From Azospirillum sp. TSH100 (lineage in GTDB: Bacteria > Pseudomonadota > Alphaproteobacteria > Azospirillales > Azospirillaceae): 64,000 nucleotides of DNA. The notes under the pieces were generated by a model. That model ran no database searches. It saw nothing but the letters and a program-made list of their open reading frames with translations, and was not told the DNA's origin. The stretch lies in assembly GCF_004923295.1 (NCBI RefSeq), contig NZ_CP039635.1, positions 516,501 through 580,500 on the forward strand, written 5' to 3'. Shown here piece after piece: positions 47,225 through 55,252 of the stretch (position 1 is the stretch's first letter; each line of letters starts with the position of its first letter). The position numbers and the translations under genes were made by a program.

Positions 47225-47728
47225 TTATTGCTCGGTTCTGGAGCGCGTAAATACCCTCGCAAGCGCCGCCCTGTGGTGCATCGTGACTGTCAGGTCGTTT
47301 CGCTGGGCGAAGTCGAGGACCGCCCCCTGCGTCCGGCTGGGAAGCCGTTTGCGGCGGACGTAGTCGCGGGCAACCTCGACTTCGGATTGCAGCAGCACCA
47401 AGGCCGCCAGGACTCGCTCGGGACGCTTGATCTCTCGACGAACGAGGTGAATCGCCCGCTGTACGACATCCCAATCGTGCAGGGAGTTGAAGCCGAAGAC
47501 TTCGGTTCTGCACAGGGCGTCCTCCCTGACCGTCAGGGTGCCGAAGAAAGGATCAGGGGCGGTGAGCTGGTAGTCTCCATCTCCCCGATGGATGGAAATC
47601 CCGGACGGCACGCCGCGACCATGAAGATCAATCCACCGCTCGACGCCACGACGCGCGGAGCAATAGTAGTGCGGCAGGCGCTTGGACCAGAAGTACTGAT
47701 CGAAGTACGGCTTCGCGATCGTGTTCAT
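47225..47728 (-). CDS. unrecognised 167-aa protein
   Basis: Minus-strand gene with a GAGGA ribosome site about 9 bases before its ATG. The product is soluble, Arg-rich and moderately aromatic near its start (KPYFDQYFWSKRLPHYYC), with no motif I recognise and no membrane helix. It converges on the Hsp70-like gene and lies downstream of the tandem recombinases on the same strand, separated from them by two hairpins. It may be cargo of the recombinase module. Confidence 0.6.
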   Translation of the reverse strand: MNTIAKPYFDQYFWSKRLPHYYCSARRGVERWIDLHGRGVPSGISIHRGDGDYQLTAPDPFFGTLTVREDALCRTEVFGFNSLHDWDVVQRAIHLVRREIKRPERVLAALVLLQSEVEVARDYVRRKRLPSRTQGAVLDFAQRNDLTVTMHHRAALARVFTRSRTEQ

Positions 47729-47845
47729 GAGATGATCCTCGCTGTTTCTTCGATCTTTTTAAAGGAGTACTGCATTCCGGAGAATCGGTGAAAATTCGGC
47801 ACAGATCTTCCTCCAGCGTGGGAACCGGCTTTCCGCGACGAACCC

Positions 47846-47925
47846 ATGCCCAGCGGTTTACGCTTCTCGAGAGAGTGGAAACCACTGGGCATGCCGGGGC
47901 GATCCACCAATAGCCGCCCCGGCAT
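47846..47925. repeat. two adjacent large palindromes downstream of a recombinase gene
   Basis: The first palindrome pairs ATGCCCAGCGGTTT (47846-47859) with AAACCACTGGGCAT (47879-47892), 14 bp with one mismatch; its loop contains the self-complementary TCTCGAGA. Directly abutting it, ATGCCGGGGCG pairs perfectly with CGCCCCGGCAT across a 13-base loop (about 47890-47925). Neither has a T tract. They lie 25-100 bp beyond the stop of the recombinase at 47950-49410 and could be terminators or structured recombination sites. Confidence 0.65.
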
Positions 47926-47949
47926 GGCCGACAACGCCTCCCCGTCACG

Positions 47950-49410
47950 TCACCGTCGCTTTTCGAGGCGGCCGAACAATGCGGCGCGCTCAACCCTCTC
48001 ATGGGCCGTCAGGCCGTCCTCGATCCGCTGCTCGATCAACTCCTCGAGCGAACGCGCGGCGGCGACGGTGGAGGCCTGCTGGATGTAGGGCTCGCAGGAT
48101 CGCGGGTCCCGGTGTCCGAGGAGCCTTGGAATGAGGTCGGCCTGTTCCGGGGCATGGTCGACGATCGCGGTTGCGGCGACATCCCGGAACAGATGAGGTC
48201 CCAGCCCCAGCCCGAATTCCTGCTCGGTGATGCCCATCACGCACTCGGTCAGGCCGTTGGGCGTGAGCGGGGAGCCGAAATAGCCCGGACAGGCCGACAA
48301 CCAAAGAGCGTCTCCGGACTCTTCGGTGACGAGCGTCGGTCGCCAGAAGGCCAGCCAGCGTTCCATCGGCTCAATCATGCCGTCCGCCAACGGCTCCACC
48401 CGGCTGTCGCCGTTCTTGGTGTTGAGCCACATGAGACTGAATCCTCCGCGCGGCAGGCGGTCGATGAAGCCGCCGGTAATGGCGTCGTCCGGCGCCTCAC
48501 CCAGGCGGAGTTCATGAAGATTGCGGCGGCGAACCGGGTGATGAGTCAGCATCAGGATGATCAGCCCCTTCTGGTAGAGCGCCGCTGCCCGCCGGGTCCG
48601 TCCGGTGGTCTCCGCCCGCACCATCAGCCCTCGGGCGAGGTCGCGGAGTTCGGTCACGCTTCTCATCCGTTCGGCCTTCCGACGGGCCTTTGGCGCCTCT
48701 TCGGCCTCCTCCTCGAGTTCGAAGGCATGATCCCGCAGCCAGCCCCAGTCCTCATCGGGCCACAGCGCGCGGGCCATCATGGCGAGGTTGATCGCCGTGC
48801 TCGTCAGCGTAGCGGCAGAACATCCCTTGCCGGCCTTTGCGGCGAGATAGGCCTCCACCTGCTCCGGCGTCACTGCCAGCGGCAACGATGCCGACCGGCA
48901 GAAGGCGAGGTACAGGCCCATGTCCTGCTCGCGCAGGTCGACCGTCTTCGCCGACCACTTCCGCGCCGGGTTGTCCTCCTCCGCATGGTCGCGCAGCGAC
49001 AGCCTCCGCCTGCCCGTTCCCCGTGCGGCGGCCCAGGCGGCGCGGATCGGCGCCGGCCACTCCTCGACCAGCAGGCGGACCCGCCGACGCCGGCTGGTAG
49101 CACCCCGGCCCGGTCCGTCCGACAATTTGCGCGCCGGCGAGGCCATCCAGACCGCCCTCACGGCGCGCTCGACCCACAGATGGTCGCCGGCCGGATCGCG
49201 CTCCCGCAACGCGGCCGCCAGACCGTAGAGCAGTTCGCACATGTCCTTCGGGCGACTGGCATGCGTTACCGCCAGATGGGCGACGTAGGCCTCGAAGCGG
49301 CCAGGGTCGATGCCCGGCTGCTCCTCGCCGCACCACCGGCGATAGGCGTTCCAGCCGCGACGATTCCGGCGATTGTGGATGCGTTCGTCCCGCTTCACGA
49401 CGGCCTCCAT
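47950..49410 (-). CDS. tyrosine recombinase (second of an overlapping pair)
   Basis: Site-specific recombinase of 486 residues with a complete tyrosine-recombinase active site in the C-terminal half: Arg I in HPVRRRNLHELRLGE (near 293), HLFRDVAAT (His-x-x-Arg, near 410), and LGHRDPRSCEPYIQ, giving the second His and the nucleophilic Tyr (about 437-450). The N-terminal half has a SAM-like core-binding domain preceded by an unusual Arg/Trp-rich start. Its ATG lies 16 bases inside the end of the upstream recombinase gene, so the two are coupled. Likely moves or maintains the module at about 47-54 kb; it is not the enzyme for the tRNA site. Confidence 0.87.
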   Translation of the reverse strand: MEAVVKRDERIHNRRNRRGWNAYRRWCGEEQPGIDPGRFEAYVAHLAVTHASRPKDMCELLYGLAAALRERDPAGDHLWVERAVRAVWMASPARKLSDGPGRGATSRRRRVRLLVEEWPAPIRAAWAAARGTGRRRLSLRDHAEEDNPARKWSAKTVDLREQDMGLYLAFCRSASLPLAVTPEQVEAYLAAKAGKGCSAATLTSTAINLAMMARALWPDEDWGWLRDHAFELEEEAEEAPKARRKAERMRSVTELRDLARGLMVRAETTGRTRRAAALYQKGLIILMLTHHPVRRRNLHELRLGEAPDDAITGGFIDRLPRGGFSLMWLNTKNGDSRVEPLADGMIEPMERWLAFWRPTLVTEESGDALWLSACPGYFGSPLTPNGLTECVMGITEQEFGLGLGPHLFRDVAATAIVDHAPEQADLIPRLLGHRDPRSCEPYIQQASTVAAARSLEELIEQRIEDGLTAHERVERAALFGRLEKRR

Positions 49411-51590
49411 GCGGCTTTTGCCGTCCGGCGTGCGCGGCCGGGGGTGTGCGCCCGAATCCGATCGACCGCGGTCTCCAGCGCCGCCGCAGCCTGATCCTGC
49501 GACACACCGCCATACTCGTGCCGCCCCGCCCCATGATGACCGAGGAGGCGGCTGACCGTGTCCCGATAGCGCGGATCCTCATCCAGCAGCAGCTTGGTGG
49601 CGAGGTGACGCCACAGGTGCGGGTTCATGGCCAGGCCGGTTTCGCGCGCGACCACCCGCGAAATGAGCCCGGAAAACGGCGCCGCCCGCATCGGCTTGTC
49701 CTTGCCGTGACGGGGAAAGAGAAAGGAGTTGCCGACATCGCCGAGCAGCGGGCGGTAGTGGGTGCGATAGATGCTCAACAGCAGAATCTTCCAGGATTTC
49801 AGCACGGCGCGCGCAGGGATCTTCCCCTTGGTCTGCCGCGCCTCGTACGCGACGGCGCCATCGGCGTGGCGGGACAGCGGCCATTGCACGTTGTCGAGAC
49901 GGGTGCCGCTGAGTGTCAGCACACGCACCGGCAGGCTATTGAGCAGCAGCACCCCCATCGCCGCCGCCGCGGTCAGCGCCATGCGCAGCGTGACCGGCGT
50001 TTCCCCCGCAGCGGTTCGGGACTGCCGTTCGCTTTCCAGATACTCCATCACCCGGATCGGCATCTCGTGCAGCGCACGCAGGTTCTCCGGGATGGCGAAC
50101 TGGGCGAGCTTCCGCTGATTCTCTGGAGTCAGCTCACCATAGGTCTCGTGCTCCTCGCGGGCACAATCGAGCATCGGGAGAAGATCGGCGACCACCGGGG
50201 CGTCCTTCAGCGGCAGGCGGATGGCGGCCATGGCGAGGAAACCACAGGCATTGTGCAGAGTCTTGGCCGGCTTGCGCGGCATGTCCTCCTCGCCAGCGGG
50301 AACGTGCTTGTCACGGTAGGCGTCGTACCACGCAACGAACACCTGCTCATTGACGACATCACTGACGGCACTCAGTTCCTCCAGCTTCCTATGGCCATGG
50401 TGAACCGCCCAGGAGGCGAAGCGGCGGAGAAAATCACACATCCCCTCGACAGAGGCGGCGCGGAGCCGCTTGCGCCCGCCGTCATCCTTCTTCCGACGGT
50501 CATCGCCCTTGATGGCGCGGCTCTTCCGGGCCTCGGCCCTGGCGCGCAGCCCGGTCACACCGGGCTGGTAGCCGGTGCGCGCGACGGTCCGAAGGTCCTC
50601 GAGGCTGCGCTGGAAGGCCGGCGGGAACGCAGTCAGCGGGAGGCTGACCGGCCCCTTGTCGACGAGCCCGAGCGTCAGGTGTCGGCTCGGCCAGCCGGGT
50701 ACGGTCTCCACCGCCTGGTTCCAGTAGCCACGGACTTGGCGGATCACAACGGTCAGATCCCCGCGACATCCACAGGCCATCATGCGATCGGCCACTGCGG
50801 CGGCGACGGCGGCGTCGACGGCGTCCGGGGCGATCCCCACCTCGGAGCAATGACGCATCAGGAAGGACAGCGGGCCATAGGCGCGAGGCACCGTCGTCCG
50901 CCACGCCGCCCACAGCGCCCGCCATTCCGGCGTCAGGGCGTTCGGGTCGCTCACCGGAGGCAGGGCCGGTCGCGGAGCGACGAGGTCCAGAGCCTTGCGC
51001 AGCAGCGACTTGACGTTCTTCACCGTCTTCCGGGATACCCCGAGCGCGGCATGCTGGTTGGCGAGCGCCTTGAGCTGCGGATCGAGCGACCGCAGGCTGG
51101 CCGGCAACTCGCCAGGCGGACGCCCCAGCCAGCGCGCGGTGCTGGTGATCGCGCTGACCAGCGCGGGCCGGTCGCTGTCAGCCACCAGGGCGGACGAGGC
51201 GACGACCTGCCGGAGATCCTCGAGCGTCCGAGCCGTTGGGCGGACGGCAGCGGCGACCTGAGGCCTGGGCGGCTGCGGCGGGGCCTGCACGATCGCCTGC
51301 GGCCAGCCGGGGACCTTCTTCACGGCAGCGTTCCAATAGGCCCGCACCTGCCGGTAGGCTTCCTTGCGGTCGGTCCAGGTTCCGGCGGTCGTCAGATGGT
51401 CGGCCACCGCGTTCAGCACGCCCTCGTCGACGGCGGAGGGCTCGACGCCATTCGCGCTGCACCAGCGCGCGGTGGTGGACAGCGGTCCCGGAATCGTGCC
51501 GAGCGCCGCGCGGGCGTCGCACAGGCGACGCCAATCCGGCGACAGGGCGCCCGGCGCATCGCGGCGGGGCAACGTGAGCGGTTCCGTCAT
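49395..51590 (-). CDS. large tyrosine recombinase (first of an overlapping pair)
   Basis: Recombinase of 731 residues, about twice the usual integrase size. The C-terminal catalytic domain is intact: Arg in LPVRVLTLSGTRLD (near 545), HLWRHLATK near 655, and LLGHHGAGRHEYGGV with His and Tyr near 690. Residues 1-400 appear to hold two similar SAM-like DNA-binding blocks (LSPDWRRLCDARAALG near 15 and LTPEWRALWAAWRTT near 225), suggesting internal duplication. The ATG at 51590 follows AGGAGG at 6 bases; the longer frame to 51890 runs through repeat DNA and is rejected. Co-transcribed with the recombinase downstream. Confidence 0.85.
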   Translation of the reverse strand: MTEPLTLPRRDAPGALSPDWRRLCDARAALGTIPGPLSTTARWCSANGVEPSAVDEGVLNAVADHLTTAGTWTDRKEAYRQVRAYWNAAVKKVPGWPQAIVQAPPQPPRPQVAAAVRPTARTLEDLRQVVASSALVADSDRPALVSAITSTARWLGRPPGELPASLRSLDPQLKALANQHAALGVSRKTVKNVKSLLRKALDLVAPRPALPPVSDPNALTPEWRALWAAWRTTVPRAYGPLSFLMRHCSEVGIAPDAVDAAVAAAVADRMMACGCRGDLTVVIRQVRGYWNQAVETVPGWPSRHLTLGLVDKGPVSLPLTAFPPAFQRSLEDLRTVARTGYQPGVTGLRARAEARKSRAIKGDDRRKKDDGGRKRLRAASVEGMCDFLRRFASWAVHHGHRKLEELSAVSDVVNEQVFVAWYDAYRDKHVPAGEEDMPRKPAKTLHNACGFLAMAAIRLPLKDAPVVADLLPMLDCAREEHETYGELTPENQRKLAQFAIPENLRALHEMPIRVMEYLESERQSRTAAGETPVTLRMALTAAAAMGVLLLNSLPVRVLTLSGTRLDNVQWPLSRHADGAVAYEARQTKGKIPARAVLKSWKILLLSIYRTHYRPLLGDVGNSFLFPRHGKDKPMRAAPFSGLISRVVARETGLAMNPHLWRHLATKLLLDEDPRYRDTVSRLLGHHGAGRHEYGGVSQDQAAAALETAVDRIRAHTPGRARRTAKAAWRPS

Positions 51591-51643
51591 ACGGTCCTCC
51601 TGGTTTCTCCCGACGCGAAAGGCTTCGGGACGGCAAGGGGGCC

Positions 51644-51799
51644 GACAATGCGCGACGATCCACGACAATCCGCGACATCTACGCGCATTCGGGACAGGGG
51701 ATGGGGGAAAAGCCCCCATTGTTTCGCACCCCTTGTCCCGAGCCGGCCCAAGTGATTGGAAAATCAGCGACAATCCACGACAATTGACGACCATCCGCG
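51644..51799. repeat. 10-bp phased repeats flanking nested palindromes
   Basis: Units of consensus GACAATCCRC start at 51644, 51654, 51664 and 51674, and again at 51770, 51780 and 51790: exactly one helical turn apart in both clusters. Between the clusters lies a nested palindrome: an inner perfect hairpin ATGGGGG-AAAAG-CCCCCAT (51701-51719) inside an outer imperfect CGGGACAGGGG/CCCCTTGTCCCG pair. The array fills the gap between the small DNA-binding gene and the first recombinase and looks like a recombination or control site. Confidence 0.75.
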
Positions 51800-51807
51800 T
51801 CGGCGCA

Positions 51808-52098
51808 TCAGCGCGGCCGGCGAGGCTTGGTCGAGGGACGAACGGGCTTGCCTTTCGTATCCCCGCCGGTGTTCCCGGAGGGGTCGGCATCGTTGGGCGT
51901 GAGCGCGGGCGGCAGCGTCACAGCCCCGTTCGCCTGTTCGAACGCCAGGAGCGACGCAGCGCTGATGCGGCGGGTGGTGCCGGCCAGCGTGGTGACGACG
52001 ATGCGTCCGTCCCGCGCCCAGCGTTCGACAGCCCGCCGCGTCACGCCGTAGCGGTCGGCAGCCTCGTCGAGGCTGTACCAGAGCTGATCAAGAGACAT
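51808..52098 (-). CDS. small helix-turn-helix (excisionase/MerR-like) protein
   Basis: Protein of 96 residues with a winged helix-turn-helix of the AlpA/excisionase type at the N-terminus (WYSLDEAADRYGVTRRAVER, then WARDGRIVVTTLAGTTRRIS). A disordered Pro/Lys/Arg tail follows. The ATG at 52098 has GAGGAGGAGG just upstream and is preferred to an ATG ten codons earlier. It lies ahead of the recombinase pair on the same strand, as expected for a recombination directionality factor or regulator. A CCATATGG palindrome lies 27-40 bp upstream of its start. Confidence 0.75.
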   Translation of the reverse strand: MSLDQLWYSLDEAADRYGVTRRAVERWARDGRIVVTTLAGTTRRISAASLLAFEQANGAVTLPPALTPNDADPSGNTGGDTKGKPVRPSTKPRRPR

Positions 52099-52124
52099 CG
52101 GATCCTCCTCCTCTGTTGCGTCGG

Positions 52125-52138
52125 CCATATGGGGCCGT
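52125..52138. promoter_or_regulatory. CCATATGGGGCCGT element, copy 1 (putative operator)
   Basis: The 14-base sequence CCATATGGGGCCGT, containing the palindrome CCATATGG, lies immediately upstream of the small helix-turn-helix gene and is repeated exactly at 52691-52704 upstream of the next gene on the same strand. Shared placement before two co-directional small genes suggests a common operator; the adjacent HTH protein is the obvious candidate regulator. Confidence 0.5.
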
Positions 52139-52212
52139 GGAGGGAGGAGGCGCCTGCAGGACGCCGATTTCTTCGACGTCCTGCAGGCATGTGGCGGCCG
52201 GGACGACCGGCG

Positions 52213-52608
52213 TCAGCGAAGGACCGCCACCCGTGCCTTGCGCGGGCGGTCATGCACCGTGATGGTGATCTCGAGGTGCTGATGGGGGGCGGCGAGGCGG
52301 CCACTGACGACGGCGGCCTCGGTCATCGCCTGAAGAAGGTCGAGAACCTGGGCCTCGACGGCGCGCTGTTCGGCCTGCCGGCTCAGGGCCGCGTCGAAGG
52401 CCGCTTCGTAGCGATCATCGGGGTCGTCACCCTCGTCGTCGACGTTCCGGTCCTGCACCCGGTCGCAGAGGCCCGCCAGTTCCATGATTTGGGACCGGAG
52501 CGCCTCGGACGGCGCCGGGCCGTCGAGCAGCGGATGGATCGCGCGCCCCAGGGCGGCGCTGCGGGTGATGAGCCGGGCGAGGGCCTCGAGCGATTGGGTG
52601 GTCGTCAT
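52213..52608 (-). CDS. unrecognised 131-aa acidic helical protein
   Basis: Predicted from ATG at 52608, which follows GGAGGAG at 5 bases; a 14-codon Arg-rich extension to 52650 is rejected. The product is helical and acidic in the middle (DDEGDDPDDRYE) with a basic beta-like C-terminus. No family is recognised. Gene order (this gene, the HTH protein, recombinase, recombinase) on one strand suggests an accessory protein of the recombinase module. Confidence 0.6.
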   Translation of the reverse strand: MTTTQSLEALARLITRSAALGRAIHPLLDGPAPSEALRSQIMELAGLCDRVQDRNVDDEGDDPDDRYEAAFDAALSRQAEQRAVEAQVLDLLQAMTEAAVVSGRLAAPHQHLEITITVHDRPRKARVAVLR

Positions 52609-52690
52609 GTTGCTCCTCCGCGATGGCCGCCGTGCGATACGGCGGGTCAAGCAGAGGGCTGACTGGCGGAGTACATCGCGTCGCCGCCGA

Positions 52691-52704
52691 CCATATGGGG
52701 CCGT
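52691..52704. promoter_or_regulatory. CCATATGGGGCCGT element, copy 2 (putative operator)
   Basis: Exact second copy of the 14-base element at 52125-52138, here 83-96 bp upstream of the start of the 131-residue gene. Both copies have the same orientation relative to the gene they precede. Confidence 0.5.
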
Positions 52705-52876
52705 TCCGGCGCAGCGTCTCCGAAAAAGTGACGCCGCTCCCGCTGACCGCGGTTGCCGGAATCATCGATGACTCTTCGATGATGGCTCTGTCTCAACCGG
52801 ACCAAGGGGTTGCGGACCGCTTTCGTCCGCCTTTGCCGGATTTCGTCCGCCGATGGCGGCCCCGCTCAGGGATGCC

Positions 52877-52986
52877 CCCGAATGGATGCCGGGATGACCC
52901 CGAACGAATGCCGGAACCCTCCCGAACAGATGCCGGGATCCCTCCGAACAAATGCCGGGAACCTCCCGAACAGACGCCGGAATGGT
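52877..52986. repeat. 22-bp x 5 degenerate tandem repeat
   Basis: Five units begin at 52877, 52899, 52921, 52943 and 52965 with an exact 22-bp period; the consensus is close to CCCGAACARATGCCGGGAMC. Because 22 is not a multiple of three, the repeat cannot be a conserved peptide repeat. It lies in the 740-bp non-coding gap between the minus-strand module and the plus-strand gene at 53346, where a protein-binding array or iteron set would be placed. Unlike CRISPR there are no spacers. Confidence 0.8.
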
Positions 52987-53345
52987 GTTGGCAACCGATT
53001 GATCGGACGTGGCTTTTCGCTCTCTGAATCAATGAATCCGTCGAATTGGAAGAACAAGGGAGGAAAGGCGACGCCCCTCGGCGAGGGGCATCGCGGGGCC
53101 CGCTGCGCGTTCTCCGGTGAGGAAATGGAGGGACGGCGAGGGATGCCGGAAACGGGCCGCACCCATATCCCCGGCGCACCGATGAGCGGAGGGGAAAGGA
53201 TGGCGATGACGGCGAGTGCGGCGAACTGGAGCGCGGCGGAGACGCTTTCCGGAAAAGGCGGACAATGCCGGTCCGCCGGCTGTCCAGCCCCGTCCGCCGA
53301 CGGACGGAAACCGCCCGCCTCACACTCGACGACCGGAGGACCGCG

Positions 53346-53762
53346 ATGATCCGCGAGCGCAGGGGCAAGCGTGGAGCTGGCTGCCTTCAGGTGATCAGCG
53401 TCCGCTACGATCCCGCGATCGGCCGGAACCGGCAAAGGGTTATCGCCACGCTGCCCCTGGACGCCGACGGCCTGCCGTCACGCGTCGCCGCCGAACTGAC
53501 GACGACCGAGCGGCGCAACGCCGAGGCCTTCTTCGCCGCCCGCAGCCATGACCTGCGCGAGAGACGCATTTTCGAGAGCGTCGCCGCCCTGGTGGTGCAG
53601 GGCCACAGGATCCGCGCGGCGCTGGCCGATCCTGGCGATCGCCCGATGGTGCTTCGGGCGGCGGAACTGTACGGCCTCGGCACCAGCCTAGTGGAGTTGG
53701 TCGGCGCGGCCACTGCCAGCGGGTTGCGTGGGCGGATCAGGGTGCCGGCCCGGCGCCGGTAA
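53346..53762 (+). CDS. unrecognised 138-aa basic protein
   Basis: Starts at ATG 53346, 7 bases after GGAGGA. The N-terminus is Arg/Lys-rich (MIRERRGKRGAG) and the whole chain is basic, suggesting a DNA- or RNA-binding protein, but no fold is recognised. It is divergent from the recombinase module and faces the 22-bp repeat array, so it might be the module's other regulatory arm. An upstream start at 53265 would add a Pro/Arg-rich leader and is less likely. Confidence 0.5.
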   Translation: MIRERRGKRGAGCLQVISVRYDPAIGRNRQRVIATLPLDADGLPSRVAAELTTTERRNAEAFFAARSHDLRERRIFESVAALVVQGHRIRAALADPGDRPMVLRAAELYGLGTSLVELVGAATASGLRGRIRVPARRR

Positions 53763-54098
53763 GGCGCGCAATAGAAAACTTCCGAGGTTGGGGGGAAGCC
53801 GAAAATCAACGGACCGACATATCCGCCGGCGCCGCCCGGCGTCCCGGATTGGAAAGGGAGGAAGCAACGACGGCGCAGTGATCGAACTCCGGCATGCTTG
53901 ATCGCCGGAGCACAGCTGCCCACGGGCTCCTCGGCTCGAGGGTACGGACCGCGTTCCCTCATCATGGAAAAGGACATAGGCATGCTGGCTGTCATGGAGA
54001 ATCGTCAACCGATGGAGCCCGGGCTGCCGTGCTACTGCATCGAAACGCTGGCCACGGCCTGTGCGAACAGCGCGCGCAATTGAACACATCCCCTCCGA
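53763..54098. other. non-coding gap with a small inverted repeat
   Basis: About 335 bp with no supportable gene. One CTCCGGC/GCCGGAG inverted repeat lies near 53890-53915. A short plus-strand frame (53898-54083) exists but has no ribosome site. Otherwise nothing notable. Confidence 0.5.
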
Positions 54099-54677
54099 GT
54101 GGTCCTCGATTATGATCGCGGGATGATGGTCGCGCTCTCCGGAGGCGATTGGCAGGGAGGTATCTACCCGAGCGCCGAGGAACGGCGCGCGTGGTTCGAG
54201 CACATTAACGGCGCCTATGTCAGTCGCGACGTGCTTCTCTGGTGGAGGCGCTACGCGCGCACCCTTGGTGTCCAGCTGAGCAGTGCCACAACGATTCTGA
54301 TGCCGTCCGGCACGGCGACGTGTCGCCAGGTGCACCATATCCGGGAAAAGCTCCTGATCTCCATTCTGACGTATCTCCCGGAAGAGATGCTGGGGCGTTA
54401 CGACACTTTTCTCATCAACCTGCTGATCGACGCACCGGAGACCGCCGGCACGGCGCCTGGTAAGCTCCGCGTGCAGTTCCGCGGCGACCGTCGGCAAATG
54501 CGTCTCCCCGACGCGGAAGGCGCGATCAGAGCCGTTCTCCAACCTCTCCTACCGGACATCGTTACACCGATCTTGGAAGGGGCGACGGCCTGCAGTATCG
54601 GTCTGCGCCTGCGCGTTCCGCGCGTCGCCTCTAACCGTGAGCTCGTGGATATGATCTGTGAGTTGAGGGAAATCTGA
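54099..54677 (+). CDS. unrecognised 192-aa protein
   Basis: Open frame with GTG start (54099) or internal ATG two to three turns later (MMVALSGGDWQGG, about 54123). The product looks globular, with Trp/Tyr-containing helices (ERRAWFEHINGAYVSRDVLLW) and a beta-rich C-terminus, and differs from the Arg-rich shadow frames nearby. No family is recognised and no partner gene is obvious; it lies between the recombinase module and the broken Wadjet operon. Confidence 0.5.
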   Translation: MVLDYDRGMMVALSGGDWQGGIYPSAEERRAWFEHINGAYVSRDVLLWWRRYARTLGVQLSSATTILMPSGTATCRQVHHIREKLLISILTYLPEEMLGRYDTFLINLLIDAPETAGTAPGKLRVQFRGDRRQMRLPDAEGAIRAVLQPLLPDIVTPILEGATACSIGLRLRVPRVASNRELVDMICELREI

Positions 54678-55042
54678 GACTGGCGTTCTCCAGCTTCGCA
54701 GCTTTCCTCGAGGCCCTCAGTGAGTTTCGACTGTCTTACATCGCCGAGGAGGTCGAACTGGCGAAGGCGCCCTTTACGGCGTGGGGGAGCCGGCGGACCG
54801 GGCGGCGAGGAGTCCCCCAGCGGGGTGGCCCCGGGGCCAGCGCCGCCATGGTCGGTAATGGTGGTTACCGGCCATCGACCCTGTCCCCCGCGCCGGCGGC
54901 CGTGCCGGGAGCTATCGCCGCCACCATTGACCAGGACAGGACGAAGGGGCAGGTCAGGAAGACCGCCGCCGGAGGCGGCCGGCGCGGCCGTGCCGCGAGA
55001 CATGGCCGCGACAACCAATCCAATCGATGCTAGAATGGAAGG
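54678..55042. other. GC-rich non-coding gap
   Basis: About 365 bp, very GC-rich with several self-complementary stretches (for example GGGGGA...TCCCCC around 54780-54820). No gene is supported: the open frames here are Arg/Pro/Gly-rich in all phases. It is probably decayed DNA upstream of the jet remnants. Confidence 0.4.
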
Positions 55043-55252
55043 ATGCGATTCTGGCCTTACGATCCCGATCAGCGCGCAGCCGAGAAGGCGGAGTCACGCC
55101 GCCGCGACGAGGAGGCTTTGCGCTCGGGCGCGGTCACGCGCGACGAGTTGCAATTCGTGAACGGCGGTTACGGGCTCTTTCGGCGGTCGACCCTCGTGCG
55201 CCGGCCGCCAAGAGGTGGCCGTCCCGACTCCGACACGCCCGTCGAGTCCTGA
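55043..55252 (+). CDS. possible small 69-aa protein
   Basis: Frame MRFWPYDPDQRAAEKAESRR continuing as a charged helix with a plausible globular middle (TRDELQFVNGGYGLF). GGAAGG directly touches the ATG, so the ribosome site is poorly spaced. No family is recognised. It may be a genuine small island gene or part of the decayed region before jetA. Confidence 0.4.
   Translation: MRFWPYDPDQRAAEKAESRRRDEEALRSGAVTRDELQFVNGGYGLFRRSTLVRRPPRGGRPDSDTPVES

Noticed and set aside
47950..51590. Tn554-type or three-recombinase (RIT) element
   Set aside because: Only two recombinases are present, they are larger than in those elements, and no third recombinase or TnpC-like gene is seen.
52877..52986. CRISPR array
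   Set aside because: The 22-bp units are contiguous with no spacers between them and are diverged; no cas genes are present.
53898..54083. 61-codon plus-strand frame with internal Met residues
   Set aside because: No ribosome site precedes any of its starts and the composition is not clearly protein-like; retained only as non-coding.
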